The notes under the pieces: generated by a model
The model's database searches: none
Told to the model about the DNA's origin: nothing
Seen by the model: the letters and a program-made list of their open reading frames with translations, nothing else
Assembly (NCBI GenBank): GCA_964614375.1
Contig: CAZTLI010000204.1
Span: 1-9,198, forward strand
Origin: CAZTLI01 sp964614375
Lineage (GTDB): Bacteria; Chloroflexota; Anaerolineae; Aggregatilineales; Phototrophicaceae
Direction of reading: 5' to 3'
Length of the DNA: 9,198 bases
Position numbers and translations under genes: made by a program
Shown: positions 1 to 9,198 of the stretch, piece after piece
Layout: every line of letters begins with the position of its first letter
Numbering within the stretch: the stretch's first letter is position 1

Positions 1-279
1 GAACTCGAACAATTCGCACCCGAAATCCGCAATTTAAGCGATGATGCCGCCCTCGAATCCCAATATCATTCATGGTCAGATAGTCGCAGCCAGTTTCTAA
101 GAGACCTGCGTAAACCAACTTCTGACGCGCGCGAGTTGGGCTGGCAGCGTGATTATTTTCAGGGTGGTTCGCCGGGCGGTGTACAGGCAGATGAACATCA
201 AACCCGCCTTAATCTACGTGATTTTGAAGATAAGCGACGCACACAATCCATGCCCAACGAACCAGAACAGGAACATTAA
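1..279 (+). CDS. C-terminal end of an unidentified protein, possibly DUF6065-like (5' end outside window)
   Basis: Frame 1 is open from the first base to a TAA at 277-279, giving the last 92 residues of a protein. The visible part is charged and soluble, with no membrane segment. It contains the pattern W-x3-SR-x2-F-x3-L, then GWQRDYFQGG (residues 47-56 of the fragment), then ADEHQTRLNL (63-72), and ends in a polar tail. From memory, this order of motifs resembles the end of DUF6065 proteins, a family of about 240 residues with no known function; I could not check this by search. It is not the C-terminus of RpoB, which matters because rpoB usually sits directly before rpoC. No intrinsic terminator follows the stop. 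The reading frame is well supported; the family is a tentative guess. Confidence 0.7.
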   Translation, partial: ELEQFAPEIRNLSDDAALESQYHSWSDSRSQFLRDLRKPTSDARELGWQRDYFQGGSPGGVQADEHQTRLNLRDFEDKRRTQSMPNEPEQEH

Positions 280-305
280 GCGCTTCGACATAACAGTTGC
301 TAAAC

Positions 306-334
306 TTGACAGGCTATGCAGTTCCCATTATTAT
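306..334 (+). promoter_or_regulatory. Upstream rpoC promoter P1 (sigma-70 type)
   Basis: The -35 is TTGACA (306-311, full consensus). A 17-base spacer follows, then the -10 TATTAT (329-334, 5 of 6 matches). Transcription would start near 341. The -10 box lies in the centre of a palindrome (320-340), so access could be controlled by a DNA-binding protein. The hexamers and spacing are read directly; activity is inferred. Confidence 0.7.
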
Positions 335-340
335 GGGACT
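320..340. promoter_or_regulatory. Palindrome over the P1 -10 box, possible operator
   Basis: The arms are AGT-(T)-CCCAT (320-328) and ATGGG-ACT (333-340), separated by TATT, with one unpaired T at 323. The -10 box (329-334) lies inside it. No T-run follows, so it does not look like an intrinsic terminator for the upstream gene. It may be an operator, or chance. Confidence 0.35.
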
Positions 341-366
341 ATAAACCAACAACCTCCCCATCCTCC

Positions 367-395
367 TTGACAGAAGATGTTTAGGTGGATATAAT
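367..395 (+). promoter_or_regulatory. Main rpoC promoter P2 (perfect sigma-70 consensus)
   Basis: The -35 is TTGACA (367-372), the spacer is exactly 17 bases, and the -10 is TATAAT (390-395), so both hexamers match consensus fully. Transcription would start around 401-403, giving a leader of about 190 nucleotides before the rpoC start. The promoter sits 61 bases downstream of P1, and both share CTTGACAG at the -35. It is the strongest-looking promoter in the window and suggests rpoC is transcribed on its own at high level. Confidence 0.85.
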
Positions 396-416
396 TTGTT
401 ATCTATGCTCATAGTA

Positions 417-484
417 AGTGCTCACCAAACTTCGTTTCAGTACAGAAAGTGGTCTTCTGTACCATTTTTGCATTGGTGAGTGTT
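417..484 (+). promoter_or_regulatory. Stem-loop in the rpoC leader, candidate regulatory RNA element
   Basis: Two perfect 8-base inverted repeats are nested. The outer pair is CTCACCAA (421-428) with TTGGTGAG (473-480), extendable by four mostly wobble pairs to 417-484. The inner pair is GTACAGAA (440-447) with TTCTGTAC (455-462), with a 7-base loop. An 11/10-base internal loop separates the two helices. The element begins about 16 bases after the predicted P2 start, so it lies in the leader of both predicted transcripts. I do not recognise a known riboswitch or ribosomal-protein leader. Confidence 0.55.
446..469 (+). promoter_or_regulatory. Alternative hairpin followed by T-run, possible weak attenuator
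   Basis: AAAGTGGT (446-453) can pair with ACCATTTT (461-468), with one G-U pair and a 7-base loop, ending in a run of five T (465-469). The pairing uses bases needed by the inner helix 440-447/455-462, so the two folds exclude each other. The stem is A/T-rich with few G-C pairs and would terminate weakly at best. The pairing is visible in the sequence; attenuation is inference. Confidence 0.3.
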
Positions 485-580
485 GTTGATTCTAATCAGG
501 TGTTCTTGTGACGCCGATTATCCATCTTCAGACCGGAACTATTATTCCACCATCTTATCACTAAGCTGGTTCTAGCCCAC

Positions 581-586
581 AGGAGG
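581..586 (+). promoter_or_regulatory. rpoC ribosome binding site
   Basis: AGGAGG, a full Shine-Dalgarno core, ends 7 bases before the TTG at 594. It decides the start, because no ATG or GTG in a suitable position competes with it and the protein already begins with normal RpoC N-terminal sequence at that codon. Confidence 0.9.
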
Positions 587-593
587 AAACGCC

Positions 594-5177
<4,584 letters not shown>

Positions 5178-5197
5178 CGACGAAGTGAACACCGAAT

Positions 5198-5227
5198 AAG
5201 CGCGGGGCCGCCAGCCTCGCGCTTTTT
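5198..5227 (+). terminator. Intrinsic terminator of rpoC
   Basis: The stem is AAGCGCGGGG (5198-5207) with CCTCGCGCTT (5215-5224), ten pairs including one G-U, and a 7-base loop. A T-run follows (5223-5227). It begins 21 bases after the rpoC stop. On the minus strand the tail is only TTATTC, so it would serve the converging glycosyltransferase gene, whose stop is at 5240, weakly if at all. Confidence 0.9.
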
Positions 5228-5239
5228 GATGTCTATCAC

Positions 5240-7297
5240 CTAGTCGCCCGGACGAAGCTGTACCTGAATCCGTGCCAGCACAATGCGATCTGCAATAGAA
5301 TTGCCAGCACTATCTAAAACAGGCAGTCGTTCATTCGTCTCGATGTTATACATCCCCATTACAAGCACATATGCGCCTTCGTCTACCGGATTCCAGAAGG
5401 GCACAAAATTATCCTGCATGAAGATAATTCGCCTATCCCATGATGGTGGCGGCACGCCCATCAAATCACGTTGTGCTACAGGCGGCCTATCCAGTGCCCG
5501 CACCAGATGCACAAACACATTCAGAGGCCGCGTTTCATTATCGGTTAATGGCTGCATGTATAGCTGAAGATTAACACCATCATTGGCATTAAAGACTTCC
5601 AAACGCGGCACTTCGACACCGAGCAGCGACAGTGTATTGCCAAAATTGACCGGGTACGATAACGGTTGTCCCCATTCAGCAATTGGTATCGAAACGTCTA
5701 TATTGTCTGCCGGATAGACTGCCCACTCAGCAGCAGATTCAAGGCGTGCATCCAACATAGTACCGGAATCGCTCAGACGATACACATTAAACGCCACTGC
5801 CCCATCATCGCGCGTGATTTGCCCGATATGCGCTGTACCATTGGCTTCGGTCAACCAATCGGCGTGGGCTTCGGAAATAGGCGACAAGGGCGACACAAAC
5901 AGAAGCACGGGGTCACGGCTGAGCACGATATTAGCGAATCCATCAAAAAATATGACCCGCGTATCATCAGGCGGATTGACATATTTGTAGACAAGTGGGT
6001 CAAGCTCACGATCAGGCGTAGACACAAATACGAGAGGTGATCCGTCTTCGCGCAAATAATCAGCCAGCAAATTCATCCCACTCAGATAAATACGATGCAC
6101 CTCCGCATTTTGAGGCCACACCGAAAAATACGCATTCCAATCCGCCAGTGCTGTGATGCCGATGAGACTGATGCCTATAGCCATCGCAAAATGTGGCAGA
6201 CGTTGATCCAACCAGCGGCGCCCGATACTATCAATCGCGATAGCAGCAAATAGCAACATTCCCGGCAGCACAACAATAGACCGCAAAAACGATGGCGCGA
6301 GGACAGTGAGCAGGCTGGGTATTAAGCCAACGATTGCTAAGGTAATCCACAGGATGTTGATAGGATGGCGTGCAGTCTGCCGCACCACGATTGCAAATCC
6401 TAAATACACCAGCATACCTACAGGCAAAATGAATAAGGGGCGTTCTGAAACGTTATAGCGCCATTCCGGGTCACCAGTGAAGGCAGGCATCGCGATTAAT
6501 GCCACCGCATTGTCAATCAGTAGTTGGGGATTACCCTGTTGAAATTCTTCCAGAGGCAGTGTGATGCTGCTCACGCGATTCTGGCCTTGCGGGTCATTCA
6601 GACGCACATCAATCATCGGCACTGTCAGCAACCCACCAACAATCGTCACCACCAGAAGCGCTAAACCGCGCTGTTTTAGCGCTGCGCGGTCAAATATCGC
6701 CATTGTCAGTAGAAACGTCCCAAAAGCCACGTATAACGCGAAGGCAGCGGTGTAGGTATAGATCGCCAGTCCGAGCGCCAAACCTGTCAGGAGCGCAGTA
6801 CCCCATCTACGACTTTCATCTCGTCTTCGATAATAGCAAAGCCGATGCAATCCCCAGATAACCAGCAGCGTCACCAGTGGCAGCGACACGGCGCGTAAGC
6901 CGACTCGACTCGTAAACACCATAAAAAACGAGACCGCGGCCAGACTTGCGGCAAGAACTGCCACTCGAAAATTATAGATTTCTATCAGCACTCGATACAA
7001 CAACGCGACAGTCAACAGGCCACACGCAAAAGCGGGAAATTTGATGGTCAGGGATGATGTGCCAAACAGCATATATGCCACACCAATCAACCAGACATAA
7101 CCCCCTTCGTGACCCTGATTGCTGGGATAGAAAAAGCGGAAGTCCCCCGTCTCTACCAGACGTTGAGCATCTTCCGCTTTGAAAATTTCATCATGCTGCA
7201 ATCCGGGCGGTACATCGCCCATCGCCCATAAGCGGGCAAACACCGCTACCAGCAGAATGAGCAAGCCTACCCAAATGCGAGCTGGGCGCTTGTTCAT
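5240..7297 (-). CDS. Multi-pass membrane glycosyltransferase, family 39 / ArnT-PMT-like, with C-terminal beta-sandwich
   Basis: A 685-residue integral membrane protein. It has roughly 11-12 hydrophobic segments between residues 9 and 386, the first at about 9-27. The loop after it carries PPGLQHDEIF with Asp36-Glu37, the acidic pair expected at the active site of GT-C enzymes such as ArnT and protein mannosyltransferases; His63-Glu64 lies further on. These enzymes move a sugar from a polyprenyl-phosphate carrier to lipid A, protein or another glycan on the outer face of the membrane. Residues about 400-510 look like a soluble domain, and about 548-680 a beta-rich domain (NVFVHLV, VAQRDL, GAYVLVMGMYN) often attached to such proteins in Chloroflexota, as I recall. 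It starts 6 bases after the hydrolase gene stop, and the nearest purine-rich site lies in the end of that gene, so translation is probably coupled. Acceptor and sugar cannot be read from the sequence. Confidence 0.85.
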   Translation of the reverse strand: MNKRPARIWVGLLILLVAVFARLWAMGDVPPGLQHDEIFKAEDAQRLVETGDFRFFYPSNQGHEGGYVWLIGVAYMLFGTSSLTIKFPAFACGLLTVALLYRVLIEIYNFRVAVLAASLAAVSFFMVFTSRVGLRAVSLPLVTLLVIWGLHRLCYYRRRDESRRWGTALLTGLALGLAIYTYTAAFALYVAFGTFLLTMAIFDRAALKQRGLALLVVTIVGGLLTVPMIDVRLNDPQGQNRVSSITLPLEEFQQGNPQLLIDNAVALIAMPAFTGDPEWRYNVSERPLFILPVGMLVYLGFAIVVRQTARHPINILWITLAIVGLIPSLLTVLAPSFLRSIVVLPGMLLFAAIAIDSIGRRWLDQRLPHFAMAIGISLIGITALADWNAYFSVWPQNAEVHRIYLSGMNLLADYLREDGSPLVFVSTPDRELDPLVYKYVNPPDDTRVIFFDGFANIVLSRDPVLLFVSPLSPISEAHADWLTEANGTAHIGQITRDDGAVAFNVYRLSDSGTMLDARLESAAEWAVYPADNIDVSIPIAEWGQPLSYPVNFGNTLSLLGVEVPRLEVFNANDGVNLQLYMQPLTDNETRPLNVFVHLVRALDRPPVAQRDLMGVPPPSWDRRIIFMQDNFVPFWNPVDEGAYVLVMGMYNIETNERLPVLDSAGNSIADRIVLARIQVQLRPGD

Positions 7298-7303
7298 TTT
7301 TGA

Positions 7304-8773
7304 CTAATTACCCCTAAGTGCAGCACCGCGCCCTATCGCATCGTAGAGCATGTTGTACAAAGGGCGTTCTGGTGGATTGTACGGCACGATCATACTGTAG
7401 GCTGCAACTTCCTGACTCTGGTCAATCGTGAAGGGTTGGGCAAAATTCAGATTCCACAGGAACATCGGACCAATATAACCCAGTTCTTGACCAATCTCTA
7501 AAGCCCGTATCGTGTAATTGGCCTGATCCCAGACCGAATTATAATCCATCCAGTCTTGGCCTGGCGGCCTGGGGGTTGGAAAGCCCTCCCACGTAGCCCA
7601 GCCAAACTCAGTCACCCACAACTGAATATCACCATGCCCATTGTTGACCATAATGTCGCGATAATCTTGTATGGTGTCGGCAAAAAAGAACTGTGGTTGG
7701 TCATCCCAGCCGCGTTCAGGACCAGGGGCACAGCACACAGCATCTGGCGCGTTCCCCCAACTATAAGGATGAACGCCAATGGCAATATCACGATAGTTTC
7801 CTAAACCCGCGTCGTACATCTGCTGCAAAAAGGTGCGGTCATTGACAGCGAACCCTAAATCACCTGTAGGCGCAAGTCCAGCGGTCACAATGATGATATT
7901 CGGTGAAAAGGCACGAATCGCATCATACGCGGGGCGGAATATCTGCATATAGCCCGCGCCTGTCATGGGATAATTGCCTGTCCATTCGCGTATCAGATTC
8001 GGCTCGTTCCAAATTTCAATTGCAGCAATTTCGTCGCCGACTTTTTCCAGCAGGAAGTTGATAAAATTCACCCACTGCCCGATGTCATCTGGTGGGCCAT
8101 CTTCATTCTGGTTTGACCGTGCCCAGGGCGGGGCTTTGGCGATGCTAATCATGACATTGAAGCCCGCGTTGTGTGCGGCCTCTACATGCAGCTGGAACAG
8201 ACCGAAATTCTGTCCAAATTCGTTGGGGCCATTGGGTTGCAGCCATTCCCAATTGGCTTGTACCTTAACCCAACCTACCCCAAGATGACGCACCCGCGAG
8301 AGTGTATCTGCCCATTCTGGCACACCAAGGTCAGTATGAATTTGGATGCCAATTTGTGAGCCATCTAAACCGGGAACTGGCGTACCCGGTGGCGGTGGTG
8401 TGCTGGTTGGCGCAGCCGGCGTATCCGAAATGACGGGTGTCGGCGACGGCGGTGGCGTATTCGTGGCTCGCGGTGTTTCGGTTGGTTCGAGCGTATAGTT
8501 GGGGCCAATCACCGGGCCGATAATGGTCGAACCGGGCTGCGGCGATAGTTGTGTGAGTGGCGTGAATGTGGGCAGCGCCGTAGTCTCCGCCACACCAGAC
8601 GAATCAACGGATGTTGGGCTGGGTATTGTACTTACTGAACTTGAAGTGGCGTCCGTTGTTGGAGTCACATAGATAATCACAGGCTCCTGTGGCGCACAGG
8701 ACACAATGATAAATAGAAAGATAAGGAGTAAAGGGAGGAGTTGGGTTGATTTTCGTATTGTCATGACCTGCAT
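7304..8773 (-). CDS. Secreted lipoprotein with clan GH-A glycoside hydrolase domain (GH39/PslG-like)
   Basis: A 489-residue protein. Residues 1-25 are a lipoprotein signal peptide (RK, then a hydrophobic stretch, then IIVSC), with Cys26 the likely lipidated residue. Residues 27-137 are a low-complexity Thr/Pro/Ser linker. From about 138 a TIM-barrel hydrolase domain runs to the end. IWNEPNL (254-260) gives Glu257 as acid/base, VHPY (334-337) is the usual active-site strand, and WVTEFGW (386-392) gives Glu389 as nucleophile. Both catalytic Glu are present, so it should be an active retaining glycosidase on the cell surface. Families GH39 or GH5 are the nearest in my judgement; PslG of Pseudomonas is a comparable enzyme beside exopolysaccharide genes. 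The substrate is unknown. Met4 (8764) is an equally good start; neither has a strong ribosome binding site. It is first in a two-gene unit with the glycosyltransferase. Adjacent Cys347-Cys348 are unusual. Confidence 0.85.
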   Translation of the reverse strand: MQVMTIRKSTQLLPLLLIFLFIIVSCAPQEPVIIYVTPTTDATSSSVSTIPSPTSVDSSGVAETTALPTFTPLTQLSPQPGSTIIGPVIGPNYTLEPTETPRATNTPPPSPTPVISDTPAAPTSTPPPPGTPVPGLDGSQIGIQIHTDLGVPEWADTLSRVRHLGVGWVKVQANWEWLQPNGPNEFGQNFGLFQLHVEAAHNAGFNVMISIAKAPPWARSNQNEDGPPDDIGQWVNFINFLLEKVGDEIAAIEIWNEPNLIREWTGNYPMTGAGYMQIFRPAYDAIRAFSPNIIIVTAGLAPTGDLGFAVNDRTFLQQMYDAGLGNYRDIAIGVHPYSWGNAPDAVCCAPGPERGWDDQPQFFFADTIQDYRDIMVNNGHGDIQLWVTEFGWATWEGFPTPRPPGQDWMDYNSVWDQANYTIRALEIGQELGYIGPMFLWNLNFAQPFTIDQSQEVAAYSMIVPYNPPERPLYNMLYDAIGRGAALRGN

Positions 8774-8848
8774 ACTACCACAATCGTCTATGCCATTTCT
8801 ATATGAAACCTTTAAGCGTAGGACAGAAGTAGGGTTTGCATTTTGTGG

Positions 8849-8855
8849 TATAATA
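8849..8855. promoter_or_regulatory. Two-way -10 element between the hydrolase gene and gyrA
   Basis: On the plus strand TGGTATAAT (8846-8854) is an extended -10 with a perfect TATAAT at 8849-8854 and no good -35. On the minus strand the same bases read TATTAT (8855-8850), which could serve the lipoprotein gene with a leader of about 70 bases; its -35 is poor. Overlapping opposed -10 boxes are known in bacterial bidirectional promoters. The minus-strand role is uncertain. Confidence 0.4.
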
Positions 8856-8872
8856 GAACTGGTGTTCCATGT

Positions 8873-8901
8873 TTGACAGGGTTATAATCAAGCCCTAGAA
8901 T
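8873..8901 (+). promoter_or_regulatory. gyrA promoter (sigma-70 type)
   Basis: The -35 is TTGACA (8873-8878), the spacer is 17 bases, and the -10 is TAGAAT (8896-8901, 5 of 6). Transcription would start near 8908, leaving a leader of about 40 bases. A second TATAAT (8883-8888) lies in the spacer, without a good -35. GTTCCAT (8864-8870) and ATGGAAC (8900-8906) form a perfect inverted repeat that brackets the promoter. Confidence 0.75.
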
Positions 8902-8936
8902 GGAACGCAAGCCTTAGGATGGTATGTCTTCTACAC

Positions 8937-8942
8937 GGGGAA
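8937..8942 (+). promoter_or_regulatory. gyrA ribosome binding site
   Basis: GGGGAA ends 6 bases before the ATG at 8949. It favours that start over the in-frame ATG at 8919, which has no comparable site and would add ten residues not expected in GyrA. Confidence 0.6.
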
Positions 8943-8948
8943 ATTTCG

Positions 8949-9198
8949 ATGAACATCGGTGCTGTACATCAAGTCCAAATTGAACAAGAAATGCGCGATG
9001 CCTATCTTGACTATGCCATGAGTGTTATCGTCGCGCGCGCATTACCCGACGCGCGGGATGGTCTTAAACCTGTGCATCGTCGTATTTTGTATGCCATGCA
9101 CGACATGGGCATCCGGTCAGATACGAGTCACAAGAAAAGTGCGCGTATTGTGGGTGAAGTGCTCGGTAAGTATCACCCACATGGTGATGCCGCCGTCT
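8949..9198 (+). CDS. gyrA: DNA gyrase subunit A, N-terminal part (3' end outside window)
   Basis: The first 83 residues of the breakage-reunion subunit of DNA gyrase, a type II topoisomerase that adds negative supercoils with GyrB. The visible sequence is typical: YLDYAMSVIVARALPDARDG (19-38), LKPVHRRILYAM (39-50), KKSARIVGEVLGKYHPHGD (62-80). This is the start of the winged-helix domain; the catalytic Tyr lies beyond the window. Tyr19 sits close to its position in E. coli GyrA (about 21), supporting the chosen start. Residue 81, after HPHGD, is Ala where E. coli GyrA has Ser83. A ParC-like topoisomerase IV subunit is the only real alternative; the short N-terminus and VIVARALPDARDGLKPVHRRILYAM fit GyrA well. 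It is transcribed away from the hydrolase gene, from its own promoter. Confidence 0.93.
   Translation, partial: MNIGAVHQVQIEQEMRDAYLDYAMSVIVARALPDARDGLKPVHRRILYAMHDMGIRSDTSHKKSARIVGEVLGKYHPHGDAAV

Larger units (their letters stand above)
280..593 (+). other. Gene-free region upstream of rpoC: tandem promoters and long leader
   Basis: This 314-base gap holds no convincing protein gene. From left to right it carries a sigma-70-type promoter (306-334) with a palindrome over its -10 box, a second consensus promoter (367-395), a stem-loop region (417-484), about 100 bases with no clear structure, and a strong Shine-Dalgarno at 581-586. The first part (280-305) shows no terminator for the upstream gene, so some read-through into rpoC is possible. 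Confidence 0.75.

Noticed and set aside
149..370. 73-codon plus-strand open frame
   Set aside because: Its first half overlaps the better-supported frame-1 gene end (1-279), and its second half runs across promoter P1. Composition is unlike a protein and there is no ribosome binding site.
405..479. 24-codon open frame in the rpoC leader as a gene
   Set aside because: The start lies 2-4 bases after the predicted transcript start, with no ribosome binding site. Kept only as a note in the leader finding.
402..590. Leader region as a separate small RNA such as 6S RNA
   Set aside because: The length is similar and hairpins exist, but there is no terminator before rpoC and no long rod with a central bubble. 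A simple mRNA leader is the better reading.
5666..6040. 124-codon plus-strand open frame opposite the glycosyltransferase
   Set aside because: A shadow of the minus-strand gene, which has clear domain structure in its own frame.
8363..8695. Thr/Pro/Ser-rich stretch as a tandem DNA repeat
   Set aside because: The protein is low-complexity, but the DNA shows no regular repeat unit; it is an ordinary linker.
8919..8948. Upstream in-frame ATG as gyrA start
   Set aside because: It would add ten residues not seen in GyrA and lacks a ribosome binding site, while ATG 8949 has GGGGAA at good distance.

Overview
The window looks like a piece of a chromosome from the phylum Chloroflexota, most likely an Anaerolineae-type lineage (inference). 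Support comes from the RpoC sequence, which has a large N-terminal clamp insertion and a trigger-loop and DPSGRIIDLPIRS context that I associate with this phylum. It also comes from two neighbouring envelope genes of a type common there: a family-39-like membrane glycosyltransferase with a C-terminal beta-sandwich, and a lipoprotein with a long Thr/Pro/Ser linker. Base composition looks near 50% G+C and fairly even. I see no insertion sequence, CRISPR array, tRNA or rRNA.

Layout. Bases 1-279 hold the 3' end of a plus-strand gene that is not rpoB; its end pattern resembles DUF6065-type proteins. A 314-base gap follows, carrying two tandem, near-perfect housekeeping promoters, a structured leader and a strong ribosome binding site. 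rpoC (594-5177) starts with TTG, encodes the complete 1527-residue RNA polymerase beta' subunit and ends at a clear intrinsic terminator. On the minus strand, facing rpoC, lies a two-gene unit read from 8773 down to 5240. Its first gene is a secreted lipoprotein with a clan GH-A glycoside hydrolase domain, and its second, 6 bases later, is a multi-pass glycosyltransferase. A 175-base divergent intergenic region then carries strong plus-strand promoter elements and the start of gyrA (from 8949), which is cut off by the window end.

How the genes fit together. rpoC and gyrA are housekeeping genes with their own sigma-70-type promoters. rpoC is not in an rpoBC operon here. Between them sits an envelope glycan pair on the opposite strand: one enzyme that would transfer sugars from a lipid carrier outside the membrane, and one surface-anchored hydrolase that would cut or remodel glycans.

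The most notable observations are three. The beta' bridge-helix segment reads SGSTKGG where the usual bacterial pattern is SGARG, and is one residue longer. The rpoC leader can form two mutually exclusive hairpins, one followed by a T-run. The glycosyltransferase is tightly coupled to a lipoprotein with a Ser/Thr-rich linker. I see no clear new multi-gene system; much of the window is ordinary housekeeping sequence.
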